From NCBI GenBank assembly GCA_031552825.1, contig JAVBMD010000014.1:10845-74844 (forward strand): DNA of 64,000 bases, given 5' to 3'. Below are positions 1 to 7,584 of the stretch, piece after piece. Each line of letters starts with the position of its first letter. Position 1 is the stretch's first letter. The position numbers were made by a program, and so were the translations under genes. The stretch is from WQXF01 sp031552825 (lineage in GTDB: Bacteria; Bacillota; Clostridia; Christensenellales; Aristaeellaceae). Below the pieces are notes generated by a model. The model ran no database searches and was not told the DNA's origin. It was given only the letters and a program-made list of their open reading frames with translations.

Positions 1-123
1 CACCTGCTCCAGCGTAACCTCGCGCGGCACGAGCTTGCAGTACACGTGCTCCGCGCGCAGCCGCCGCGCGACGATGTACGCAAAGTCGCTATCGAAGCTT
101 AGCACCAGTATTCTATCCCGCAT
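1..123 (-). CDS. guaA: GMP synthase, N-terminal fragment (cut by window edge)
   Basis: Only the first 41 codons are in the window. The protein starts MRDRILVLSFDSDFAYIVAR and continues with RRLRAEHVYCKLVP, which follows the start of the class-I glutamine amidotransferase domain of GuaA (ILVLDFG-Q-x-x-L-I-A-R-R-x-R-x-x-x-V-Y). GuaA aminates XMP to GMP, the step after GuaB, whose gene lies just upstream on the same strand; this order supports the call. AGGAG lies 8 bases before the ATG. The usual DFG(S/G)Q stretch reads SFDSD here, so a divergent amidotransferase is possible. A terminator separates it from guaB, so it probably has its own promoter. Confidence 0.68.
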   Translation of the reverse strand, partial: MRDRILVLSFDSDFAYIVARRLRAEHVYCKLVPREVTLEQV

Positions 124-346
124 CGAAGAATCTCCTCGCTCCCTTTTGGTTCGGCCGACGGCGTGCAGCGCTGTGCATAGACGTGTAAAGTATGTGTTCC
201 CGGACCGCGCCCTATGCCGGGCGGGCGGGCAAAATTGTGGCGCGCAGGTGACTGTGGCGTGACAAAACACGCAACCGTAGCATACCACAACCTTCTCTCG
301 ATTGCAAAAGCCGGGCGGGCACTGTCATTGAAAAACACAAAAAAAA

Positions 347-371
347 GATCCCTCACCCGATGTGAAGGATC
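347..371 (-). terminator. Rho-independent terminator after guaB
   Basis: GATCCCTCAC and GTGAAGGATC form a 10-base-pair stem with one mismatch around a 5-base loop. On the minus strand it is followed by eight T (338-346 region), so it ends the guaB transcript. The other strand also carries TTTTT after the stem, so it may work both ways. Confidence 0.8.
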
Positions 372-398
372 GTTTTTGAAAGCGCCTCGCGCCGCGCG

Positions 399-1859
399 TC
401 AGCGCGTGTAATTCGGCGATTCTTTGGTGATGTGGATATCGTGGGGGTGGCTCTCGACCAGCCCGGCGGCGGTGATGCGCATGAACTCGCCCTCGTGGCG
501 CAGGGTGTCGATATCCTTGGCGCCGCAGTAGCCCATGCCAGCGCGCAGGCCGCCGATCAGCTGATACACCGTTTCGCTGAGCGCGCCCTTGTACGGCACG
601 CGGCCCTCGACGCCCTCGGGCACCAGCTTCTTGGCGTCCTCCTGAAAGTACCGGTCGCGGCTGCCTGCCGCCATAGCGCCCAGCGAGCCCATGCCGCGAT
701 ACACCTTAAACTGGCGGCCTTGGTACAGCTCCAGATCGCCGGGGGCTTCCTCGGTACCGGCCAGCAGGCTGCCCAGCATCACGGCCTGCGCCCCGGCGGC
801 GATGGCCTTGACGATATCGCCGGAATATTTCACGCCGCCGTCGGCGATGATGGTGCGGCCTTGCTTCTCGGCCTCCTCGGCGCAGTCGGCGACGGCGGTG
901 ATCTGCGGCACGCCGATGCCCGCCACCACGCGCGTGGTGCAGATCGAGCCCGGGCCGATGCCGACCTTCACGCAGTCGGCCCCGGCCTCGATGAGCGCGC
1001 GGGTTGCGGCGGCGGTGGCGACGTTTCCGGCGATGAGCTGCAGGTTCGGGTACTTGGCCTTGATGGCCTCGACCTGCCGCAGCACCCCGGCGGAGTGGCC
1101 GTGGGCGGTATCGATGGCGATGACGTCCACCTTGGCGGCGACCAGCGCGGCGATGCGCTCCATCACATCGCCCGACACGCCGACGGCAGCGGCGCACAGC
1201 AGGCGGCCATCGGCGTCCTTGGCGCTGTTGGGGTACTTGGTGGCCTTTTGAATGTCTTTGATGGTGATGAGGCCGCGCAGCATGAACTGATCGTCGACCA
1301 GCGGCAGTTTCTCGATTTTGTGCTTGGCGAGGATGGCCTTGGCGTCGGCCAAGCTGGTGCCCACCGGCGCGGTGACCAGATGCTCGCTGGTCATCACCTC
1401 GCTGATGGGGCGCGAATCGTCGGTTTCAAAGCGCAGATCGCGGTTGGTGAGGATGCCGACCAGCTTGCCATCGCGCGTGATGGGCACGCCGGAGATGCGG
1501 TAGCGCGCCATCAGCGCCTGCGCGTCGGCCACCAGATGCTCGGGCGAAAGGTAGAACGGATCGGTGATGACGCCGTGCTCGGAGCGCTTGACCTTGTCGA
1601 CGTTGCCCGCCTGCTCCTCGATGGGCATGTTCTTGTGGATCACGCCCAGCCCGCCCTCGCGCGCCATGGCGATGGCCATGCGGGCATCGGTAACGGTATC
1701 CATCGCCGAGGAAAGCAGCGGGACGCTCAGCCGGATCTTCGGCGTAAGCCAAACCGACAGATCCACATCCTTGGGCAGCACATCGCTCCTGCGCGGCACC
1801 AACAGCACATCGTCAAAGGTCAATCCCTCACGCACCACTTTTTGCAACATCCCCATCAT
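399..1859 (-). CDS. guaB: IMP dehydrogenase
   Basis: This 486-residue enzyme oxidises IMP to XMP with NAD+, the committed step of guanine nucleotide synthesis in the cytoplasm. Full family length. The N-terminus has the GLTFDDVLLVP signature. Two CBS domains follow at about residues 90-200 (GVPITRDGKLVGILTNRDLRF; LPLVDDQFMLRGLITIKDI). The catalytic loop GIGPGSICTTR contains the active-site Cys near residue 300, and the IMP-phosphate site ADGGVKYSGD and the flap region GMGSLGAM...RYFQ are present. A sigma-A promoter lies upstream and a terminator downstream; guaA follows. Confidence 0.97.
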   Translation of the reverse strand: MMGMLQKVVREGLTFDDVLLVPRRSDVLPKDVDLSVWLTPKIRLSVPLLSSAMDTVTDARMAIAMAREGGLGVIHKNMPIEEQAGNVDKVKRSEHGVITDPFYLSPEHLVADAQALMARYRISGVPITRDGKLVGILTNRDLRFETDDSRPISEVMTSEHLVTAPVGTSLADAKAILAKHKIEKLPLVDDQFMLRGLITIKDIQKATKYPNSAKDADGRLLCAAAVGVSGDVMERIAALVAAKVDVIAIDTAHGHSAGVLRQVEAIKAKYPNLQLIAGNVATAAATRALIEAGADCVKVGIGPGSICTTRVVAGIGVPQITAVADCAEEAEKQGRTIIADGGVKYSGDIVKAIAAGAQAVMLGSLLAGTEEAPGDLELYQGRQFKVYRGMGSLGAMAAGSRDRYFQEDAKKLVPEGVEGRVPYKGALSETVYQLIGGLRAGMGYCGAKDIDTLRHEGEFMRITAAGLVESHPHDIHITKESPNYTR

Positions 1860-1923
1860 CGCTCCTTCCGTTCACACGCGCACCCGTCACAACACCTTGT
1901 CCGACAAAAATATATTGTTTGAT

Positions 1924-1952
1924 ATCATACCGCTAGTCGGGCGGGTTTTCAA
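1924..1952 (-). promoter_or_regulatory. sigma-A promoter of guaB
   Basis: On the minus strand TTGAAA (1947-1952) and TATGAT (1924-1929) are separated by 17 bases, about 65 bases before the guaB start. No purine riboswitch fold was recognised in the leader. Confidence 0.75.
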
Positions 1953-2001
1953 CCCCATTTCATGAAATTCGACATTCTTTTACGCCAAAGTCGCTCTTGC
2001 G

Positions 2002-2133
2002 CTCCGAAGGTTTCCAAGGGGCGATCGGAAAGCCCCTTGGTCGCCCGGCAGGGCGAAACCCCGGCGCAAAGGCATTTCGTGCCTGCGGGCACGACCTAAG
2101 GGCTTTCCGGTCGCCCTTAGGAATCCTTCGGAG
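2002..2133. repeat. Family B hairpin element, copy B1
   Basis: Bounded by CTCCGAAGG and CCTTCGGAG, which pair as an outer stem. The left arm contains CCAAGGGGC...GCCCCTTGG and the right arm CTAAGGGC...GCCCTTAG, each a self-contained hairpin; between them lie GCCC-ggca-GGGC, GAAA...TTTC and GTGCC-tgc-GGGCAC. It begins 16 bases after the trmD stop codon. Related copies are at 35188-35320 and 52887-53023. Confidence 0.85.
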
Positions 2134-2149
2134 GGTTCCCCCTCGAATG

Positions 2150-2902
2150 CTATTCTTCTTGATGCAGGGATGCGATGATCTTCCGCTGCCGCTTATCCCA
2201 CTCGCGCCCCTGCAAAAGCTCCGGCCTGCGCGCCTTTGTCAGCGCGTAGCTCTGTGCAAAGCGCCAATCCTCGATCTGCGCATGGTTGCCGCCGAGCAGC
2301 ACCTCCGGCACCTCCAGCCCCATAAACTCGCGCGGGCGCGTGTACTGCGGGTACTCCAGCAGGCCGCCGGAGGCGCTGGAAAAGCTTTCTGTGCTCGCCG
2401 ATTCCTCGCAGCCCAGCACGCCGGGGATAAGGCGCGCAACGCAATCCACCAGCACCATCGCCGCCAGCTCCCCGCCGGTGAGCACATAGTCGCCGATCGA
2501 CAGCTCCTCATCGACGCACAGATCGATGGCGCGCTGATCGACACCCTCGTAGTGGCCGCAGAGCAGCACCAGCTCCGGCAGCGCCGCCAGCTCCTCGGCC
2601 TTTTGCTGCGTCAGCACCTGCCCGCGCGGCGAAAGGTAGATGCGCCGCCCCGCGAAGGGCGCGCCGTCCTCGCGCCGGGTGGCGTGCGCCATCGCGTCCA
2701 CGATGGGCTGCGCCAGCATCACCATGCCCGCGCCGCCGCCGAAGGGCGCGTCGTCGGTATTCTTGTGCTTTTTATCCGAAAAAGGGCGGATATCCAGCGT
2801 CCGCACGGATAACCGCCCACTTTGTTGCGCGCGCCCCAAGATGCTCGCGCCGAGCACCGGCGCGAACATCTCCGGAAACAGGGTTAGGATGGTAATTTGC
2901 AT
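2150..2902 (-). CDS. trmD: tRNA (guanine-37-N1)-methyltransferase
   Basis: This 250-residue SPOUT-class enzyme methylates G37 of tRNAs, which keeps the reading frame during translation. It has the family start MQITILTLFPEMF, the DKKHKNTDDAPFGGGAGMVM stretch, the knot region LLCGHYEGVDQRAID, and EELSIGDYVLTGGELAAM. The ATG at 2902 is chosen over an in-frame codon nine residues upstream because AGGAG lies 6 bases before it. RimM, the usual partner, is not beside it; a family A half element lies just upstream. Confidence 0.96.
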   Translation of the reverse strand: MQITILTLFPEMFAPVLGASILGRAQQSGRLSVRTLDIRPFSDKKHKNTDDAPFGGGAGMVMLAQPIVDAMAHATRREDGAPFAGRRIYLSPRGQVLTQQKAEELAALPELVLLCGHYEGVDQRAIDLCVDEELSIGDYVLTGGELAAMVLVDCVARLIPGVLGCEESASTESFSSASGGLLEYPQYTRPREFMGLEVPEVLLGGNHAQIEDWRFAQSYALTKARRPELLQGREWDKRQRKIIASLHQEE

Positions 2903-2913
2903 CGTTGCTCCTT

Positions 2914-2993
2914 GGAATCCCTCCACCACTCACGTGGCCCCCCTCCCTTTTACAAGGGAAGATTTTGGAGGCTGGTATATGTTTACTGCAACT
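2914..2993. repeat. Family A element, half copy A1
   Basis: Contains the left arm (GGAATCCCTCCACC..., CCTCCCTTTTACAAGGGA) and the first part of the core (GATTTTGGAGGCTGGTATAT). The right half is missing; the element ends at the stop codon of the gene at 2983-3561, part of which it overlaps. Confidence 0.8.
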
Positions 2994-3561
2994 CAATCCC
3001 CGCCGCCGGGAAGTTGGTGCGCAAGATGTCGTACATCTGCTCCTCCTCGGTGCCGATGGACAGCGCCTCGATATCGCGCAGGGTGAACACCTCGTCCTCG
3101 GCCTCGGGCTGGCCGAACAGATCCAGCACACGCACCGTCACGCGCAGGTCGTCGACCTGCACCGGCTCGCAGGTGAAGGTTTCGGTGGCGGTGAACAGGC
3201 TGACCAGCCGCTTTTCGCGGATCGCCAGCTCCAGCACGGCGCGCAGCCAGTCGGTCTCGTTCTCCTGCGCATGCGGCAGCAGCGGCACGTGCGCCTGCTG
3301 ATGATGGCGCATCAGGAAGTTGAGCCGCAGCTCCTGCTCCTCGCCGCACAGCACCTGATGGATATCCGCCGTGCGGCGCACCCACCAGCCGTCGAGCTTG
3401 CCCCAAGGCGTGATGACCGCGATGAGCACATGCCGCATGTTGACCTGCTCGATGAGCACGCCCTGGTAGTTATCCGGATCGTTCGGATCGCAGTAAAGCG
3501 AAGCGATGGCACCCTGCTCCGCAATCATGCGCATGAGGTAAACAATGTAACCGTTATGCAT
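2983..3561 (-). CDS. Unknown protein, possible Sm-like N-terminal domain
   Basis: 192 residues, soluble, no signal peptide. Residues about 1-80 (SLYCDPNDPDNYQGVLIEQV, then HVLIAVITPWGKLDGWWVRR and TADIHQV) follow the strand pattern of small Sm/SH3-like barrels; this is an inference from pattern only. The rest is acidic and helical. The ATG at 3561 overlaps the end of the upstream methyltransferase gene by 8 bases and has GGGAGGG before it, so the two are probably translationally coupled. The link suggests a shared role in nucleic acid handling, but no function is claimed. Confidence 0.75.
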   Translation of the reverse strand: MHNGYIVYLMRMIAEQGAIASLYCDPNDPDNYQGVLIEQVNMRHVLIAVITPWGKLDGWWVRRTADIHQVLCGEEQELRLNFLMRHHQQAHVPLLPHAQENETDWLRAVLELAIREKRLVSLFTATETFTCEPVQVDDLRVTVRVLDLFGQPEAEDEVFTLRDIEALSIGTEEEQMYDILRTNFPAAGIELQ

Positions 3562-4804
3562 GCTGACCCTCCCACACGTAGACCTGTCTGCGCCCCAGCA
3601 CATCGACGATACACAGCGCCGGATCGCCCGAGAGCATGGGCATCTCCAACCTGCTGGGCAGCACCGGCTTGGCGGCGGTGCGTGCGGCGTGCGTGGTGGC
3701 CACGAAGGTATCGCCGCGCAGAAAGCCCACCGACCACTGATCGATGGCGTCCAGCTTGGCCAGCGGCAGCCCCAGCGCCGTGAGCTCCGCGTCGGGCACG
3801 CAGGCGGTCAGCGCCACCTCATAAAAGCCGATGGCGGCTAGCAGCTCGGCGCTCACCTTGACGGTGCTGGCGACCGGCTCGGTGCGGTGCTCCGCCGCCC
3901 AAGGCAAGAGCCGCTTGCGCGCCACCGCGTTGGCGGCCTGCCCGCGATCGATGCCCAGAAAGCGCCTGCCGGATTCCGCCGCCGCCACCAGCGTGGTGCC
4001 GGAGCCGAAGCACAAATCCGCCACCAGATCGCCGGGGCGCGAGGCGCAATGCACGATGCGTTCCAGCAGCGGGAGCGGCTTCTGCGTATCGTAGCCGGTG
4101 CGCTGCGGATCCTTCTGCTGCAGGTGCGATACGTCCTGCCATACGTCGCCGGGGTAGACCGGCTCATCGTCGTAATACACGTACTTTTTGCCGCCGGAGG
4201 TGATGGTGCGGTAGCTGCGCCCCTGCGCGTCGACCTCGCGGCGCATGTGGTTGCTGCGATGCTCTCCCCGGGGCAGCGGCGCGGCCTTGATATCGAAAAA
4301 GTAGCGGCTGCTCTTTCGGTAAAACAGGATCACATCATGCTTGCGGCTGAAATAGCGCATGGCGCGCCCGCCGCTCTGGTACGCCCAGATGATTTCGTTG
4401 AGAAAGTTCTTCTCTTCAAATATCTCGTCGAGCATGATGCGCAGCGGCGCTTGCATGCGCGGATCGACGTGCAAAAACAGCGTGCCCTCCTTGCGCAGCA
4501 GCTTGTGCGCCGTGGTCAGGATGCTGCGCATCATCGCCAGATAGGCGGCCTCCTCCGGAAAGGCGTCGTCATACGCGGGCAGCGCGATGCGGGGCTTGCC
4601 GCCCCGCCATCCGGCATCGCCGACGCGCATGCGCATCTCGAATTGCTGCCCGGTGCGGAACGGCGGATCGAGGTACACGAGCTGCACCTTGCCTGCATAC
4701 GCCTCGAGCAGCTTCTCCGCGCACTCCGGCAGGGAGGCCTGCCATAGCACACCGCCCGCCCCGGCGCCGTGGCGCTGCTCGATCCGGCAGGTCGTCGCCC
4801 GCAT
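3554..4804 (-). CDS. DNA methyltransferase, beta class (probable N6-adenine)
   Basis: 416 residues. The catalytic motif LVYLDPPF comes near residue 45 and the AdoMet-binding motif DLCFGSGTTLVAA comes near residue 270; this order is the beta class, and DPPF points to adenine-N6 methylation. KEGTLFLHVDP and FLNEIIWAYQSGG are typical of the D12/ParB-associated N6_N4 Mtase family. The ATG at 4804 has AAGGA 7 bases upstream. An in-frame ATG at 4831 has no ribosome binding site and would be almost leaderless from the promoter at 4842-4871. No restriction enzyme is beside it, so it may be a solitary regulatory methyltransferase. Confidence 0.88.
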   Translation of the reverse strand: MRATTCRIEQRHGAGAGGVLWQASLPECAEKLLEAYAGKVQLVYLDPPFRTGQQFEMRMRVGDAGWRGGKPRIALPAYDDAFPEEAAYLAMMRSILTTAHKLLRKEGTLFLHVDPRMQAPLRIMLDEIFEEKNFLNEIIWAYQSGGRAMRYFSRKHDVILFYRKSSRYFFDIKAAPLPRGEHRSNHMRREVDAQGRSYRTITSGGKKYVYYDDEPVYPGDVWQDVSHLQQKDPQRTGYDTQKPLPLLERIVHCASRPGDLVADLCFGSGTTLVAAAESGRRFLGIDRGQAANAVARKRLLPWAAEHRTEPVASTVKVSAELLAAIGFYEVALTACVPDAELTALGLPLAKLDAIDQWSVGFLRGDTFVATTHAARTAAKPVLPSRLEMPMLSGDPALCIVDVLGRRQVYVWEGQHA

Positions 4805-4841
4805 CCACACATCCTTCGCCCCATTCCGCATAATTTTGACT

Positions 4842-4871
4842 ATTATACTCTATCTTGGGCGGGATTGACAA
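4842..4871 (-). promoter_or_regulatory. sigma-A promoter of the methyltransferase operon
   Basis: On the minus strand TTGTCA (4866-4871) and TATAAT (4842-4847) are 18 bases apart, with transcription expected to start about 30 bases before the ATG at 4804. Confidence 0.8.
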
Positions 4872-4888
4872 GCGCGGGATGTCTGCCT

Positions 4889-4944
4889 ACAATAACAGGA
4901 CTTGTATAGCAAGACTTACAATAACAAGACTTGCTATGCAAGGC
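4889..4944. repeat. Two direct repeats upstream of the Cys-rich gene
   Basis: ACAATAACAGGACTTGTATA at 4889 recurs with few changes as ACAATAACAAGACTTGCTAT at 4918, a period of 29 bases. The pair lies between the methyltransferase promoter and the start at 4966, so it could be a regulator binding site or a simple duplication. Confidence 0.6.
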
Positions 4945-4965
4945 ATCTCATCAGGAGGGATCCCT

Positions 4966-5481
4966 ATGCCCGAAAACCTCACCGCCCAAGAAGCCTTATT
5001 GCTGGCGCGCGAACTGCTGACCTCGGCGACGCCGCTCAAGCGCGATTGCGGCAGCCTGTGCGGCGCCGCCTGCTGCCAGCCGGTGGGCGAAGGCGAAAAC
5101 GGCATGTACCTGTTCCCCGGCGAGGAAGCGCTGTACGATCCCCTGCCGGACTGGGCGCGGGTGCTGCCCACCGAATGGAAGCTGGCGGGCAAGCGCGTGA
5201 AGCTGCTGGCCTGCGCCAAGGAATGCCCGCGCGAACAGCGGCCGCTGGCCTGCCGCGTATTCCCGCTGATCGCGCGCCCGCGGGGCCGGGGCATCGGCCT
5301 GCAGATGGATCCGCGCGCGTGGCCGGTATGCCCGCTGATGCCCCACGGCGAGCGCGGGCTGGACGCGGTGTTCGTCAAGGCGACGCGCGCGGCCTTCGAG
5401 CTGCTATGGGAATACCCGGAGCACCGCGCCTTTCTGCGCGCGCTGGATCGGCAGCTCAAGCTATATGAGCAGCCGCTGTAA
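4966..5481 (+). CDS. Cys-rich protein of unknown function (CxxxCC/CxxxCP, YkgJ-like pattern)
   Basis: 171 residues. Cysteines are clustered near residue 25 (DCGSLCGAACCQP) and near residue 85 (LLACAKECPREQRPLACRVFP), with another at WPVCPLMP. This spacing resembles the zinc- or iron-binding YkgJ/FliB-type families; the metal and any activity are inferred. No signal peptide. The ATG at 4966 is preceded by AGGAGGG with a 7-base gap and is preferred over upstream in-frame codons. It is divergent from the methyltransferase and followed by a long inverted repeat. Confidence 0.8.
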   Translation: MPENLTAQEALLLARELLTSATPLKRDCGSLCGAACCQPVGEGENGMYLFPGEEALYDPLPDWARVLPTEWKLAGKRVKLLACAKECPREQRPLACRVFPLIARPRGRGIGLQMDPRAWPVCPLMPHGERGLDAVFVKATRAAFELLWEYPEHRAFLRALDRQLKLYEQPL

Positions 5482-5547
5482 AAAACAGTTGCAATTGGCA
5501 CCCTGCCTGTAGGAAGAAACAGCTTCAATCGGCACCTAAACTGTATG

Positions 5548-5598
5548 AACCCCCCTTTTCTTCGCCATGCTATAGGTGTAACGAAGAAAAGGGGGGTT
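5548..5598 (+). promoter_or_regulatory. 17-bp inverted repeat covering the next gene's ribosome binding site
   Basis: AACCCCCCTTTTCTTCG (5548-5564) and CGAAGAAAAGGGGGGTT (5582-5598) are perfectly complementary around a 17-base loop. The right arm contains the only ribosome binding site (GGGGGG) for the TTG start at 5602. It could terminate the upstream gene or hide the ribosome binding site of the downstream gene. There is no T run after it. Confidence 0.75.
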
Positions 5599-5601
5599 GC
5601 T

Positions 5602-6327
5602 TTGTTTACCGTGTTCATCCGCACGGCGATCCTATTTATGTTGACGGTGGTGGTCGTCCGGTGCATGGGCAAGCGGCAGATGGCGCAGCTTCAGCCCTTT
5701 GAGTTTGTGGTCACGCTGCTGATCGCCGACCTTGCGGCCGCGCCGATGGGCGACGCCGGCACGCCGCTGCTCTACGGCGTGCTATCGATCCTCGCGCTGC
5801 TGATGCTGCACAGCATCATCGCGGTGCTGAGCATGCGCTTTCAGCGCTTTCGCGGCTGGATTTGCGGCACGCCCAGCGTGGTCATCCAGCAGGGCAAGAT
5901 TCAGGCCGACGAGCTGCGCAGGCTTTGCTACGATCTCAACGACCTGATGGAGGCGGTGCGCAACCGCGGCGTGCTCAACCCCGCCGACATCGGCACCGCC
6001 ATCTTGGAGACCAACGGCGCGCTCAGCGTTTTCCCCAACGCCAACTCCCGCGCGCTGACCCCGCGCGACATGGCCATCGCGCCGGGCTACGAGGGCATTC
6101 CGCTGACGCTGGTGCTCGACGGCTGCGTGCAGGGCGCAAACCTGCGCGTCGGCGGGCTGGACGAGGCTTGGCTCGCAAAACAGCTTGCCGCGCTGGGCTA
6201 TGCCACGCCGCGCGAGGTGTTCCTCTGCTCGCTGGATACGCAGGGGCGGCTGTTCGTGCAGGGCGCGGGCAAGCAGGGCAAGCTGCACTTCACGCAGGCG
6301 CTGCAGCCAGATCAGGTGAGGTGGTGA
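5602..6327 (+). CDS. DUF421/YetF-family membrane protein
   Basis: 241 residues. Two to three transmembrane helices fill residues 1-85 (VFIRTAILFMLTVVVVRCMG; FEFVVTLLIADLAAAPMG; LLMLHSIIAVLSM), followed by the cytosolic YetF domain (GTPSVVIQQGKI, LCYDLNDLMEAVRNRGV, PADIGTAILETNGALSVFP). The family is common in spore-formers; its molecular role is not settled. A TTG start at 5602 is chosen because GGGGGG precedes it and the membrane segment begins right after. The next gene, DUF4363, starts 4 bases after the stop, the usual pairing in Clostridia. Confidence 0.88.
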   Translation: MFTVFIRTAILFMLTVVVVRCMGKRQMAQLQPFEFVVTLLIADLAAAPMGDAGTPLLYGVLSILALLMLHSIIAVLSMRFQRFRGWICGTPSVVIQQGKIQADELRRLCYDLNDLMEAVRNRGVLNPADIGTAILETNGALSVFPNANSRALTPRDMAIAPGYEGIPLTLVLDGCVQGANLRVGGLDEAWLAKQLAALGYATPREVFLCSLDTQGRLFVQGAGKQGKLHFTQALQPDQVRW

Positions 6328-6331
6328 GCGC

Positions 6332-6715
6332 ATGAAGCTGAAATATTGGGTCATCGCCGTCACGCTGCTTTTCACGCTGGCGGTGGGTTTCTTTGCGCAT
6401 CTGCACACGCGCGATACCGCCGAAGCGCTGCTGGACACGCTGGAGCGGGTGCGCTTCGCCAGCGTGGACGGCGACCAAAGCGACGCCTCGGCGCAAGCCG
6501 ACGCGTTGCTGCGCGATTGGCACCGGCAGCAAGCGCTGCTGCAAACCTTTCTCCCCCACCGCGACACTGACGCGGTGGAGCTGGCGCTGATGCGGCTGGC
6601 GGCGGTGATCGGCATCGGGGACGCGCACGGCATCGCCCGGGAAATCGCCGAGGCGAAGAACGCCATCAGCAACCTGACGGCGCGCGAAAGCCCGTCCGTA
6701 CACAATATTCTGTGA
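6332..6715 (+). CDS. DUF4363 family protein
   Basis: 127 residues with one N-terminal membrane helix (YWVIAVTLLFTLAVGFFA) and an outside helical domain (ALLDTLERVRFASVDGD, LLRDWHRQQALLQTFLPHRD). The pattern matches DUF4363, which is usually found next to a DUF421 gene, as here. Expected to sit in the membrane with most of the chain outside; function unknown. Confidence 0.82.
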   Translation: MKLKYWVIAVTLLFTLAVGFFAHLHTRDTAEALLDTLERVRFASVDGDQSDASAQADALLRDWHRQQALLQTFLPHRDTDAVELALMRLAAVIGIGDAHGIAREIAEAKNAISNLTARESPSVHNIL

Positions 6716-6747
6716 TTCCCCGCACAGTCGGTTAGGAGGAACGCGGC

Positions 6748-7584
6748 ATGATGACGCCTTTTGAACAAAAAAGCCGCTTGGGCGGCAGGCTGGACGGCAT
6801 CGCGCTGCGCCTGCTGGTGCTGGCGCTTTGCTTTCTTTGGTTCTACCGGCTCTGGGGCATGACGGTGCCTGCGCTGCTGGCTGGGCTGGCGCTGTGCGCG
6901 CTGCTATGGCGCACACTGACGCTGTGGCAGCGGCGCGCGCTGACGCGCCGGGAAGCGGCGCTGCGCGCGCATATCGGCGGCACGCTGGCGCTGGAATCGC
7001 TGCTGCTCTGCACGCCGCAGGAGGCGGCGCTGCGCGCGGCCGACTGGCTGGCCTCGGAGCACGCGCTGGAAGTGCTCCGCCCCGCCGGGGAGGGCGTGCT
7101 GCTGCGCTACGGCGAGGAAACGCTGCTGCTGCTCTGCCTGCAGCACCATCCGCAGCACGCCACCAGCGCCAGCGACGTGCTGGCCGCCAGCCGCGCCTGC
7201 CTCGCCGCGCCGGAGGCCGCGCGCTGCGTGCTCTGCTCCCCCGGCACCTTTTCGCCGGAGGCGCGGCAGGTAGCGGAATCGCTGGAGCCGCCGGTGCGCC
7301 TGATCGACGGCGAGCACCTGTGCGCGCTGGCCGGGCGCATCGCCCCTGCCGGGGACGAGCAACTGGTGGCGATGGGCAAAAAGCAGCGCAAGCCCTTTGC
7401 GTGGGCTTCGCTGCGTCCGCTGGTATTCTCCGCGCAAAAGGCGCGGCGGTATGCCGCCTACGGCGCAGGTCTGTTGGTGTTCTACATCCTGACCGACCGG
7501 CTGTACTACCTGCTGCCCGCCGGGCTATGTTTGCTGCTGTCGATGCTCAGCCATCGGCAGAAGTACAAGCCGGGGAGGTTGTAG
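6748..7584 (+). CDS. Membrane protein with degenerate endonuclease-like middle domain
   Basis: 278 residues. Hydrophobic helices lie at about 25-60 and 230-265, and a soluble region lies between them. The stretch ending PVRLIDGEHLCALAGRI resembles the last helix of Mrr-type restriction-endonuclease folds, but no catalytic D-x(n)-E/Q-x-K is evident, so an inactive domain is inferred with low certainty. AGGAGG precedes the ATG by 7 bases. It is third in the DUF421 operon. Its last 38 bases overlap the end of the convergent methyltransferase gene. Confidence 0.72.
   Translation: MMTPFEQKSRLGGRLDGIALRLLVLALCFLWFYRLWGMTVPALLAGLALCALLWRTLTLWQRRALTRREAALRAHIGGTLALESLLLCTPQEAALRAADWLASEHALEVLRPAGEGVLLRYGEETLLLLCLQHHPQHATSASDVLAASRACLAAPEAARCVLCSPGTFSPEARQVAESLEPPVRLIDGEHLCALAGRIAPAGDEQLVAMGKKQRKPFAWASLRPLVFSAQKARRYAAYGAGLLVFYILTDRLYYLLPAGLCLLLSMLSHRQKYKPGRL

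Noticed and set aside
124..398. Purine riboswitch in front of guaA or guaB
   Set aside because: No three-way junction with the conserved purine-riboswitch core was found in the leaders; only a terminator hairpin is evident.
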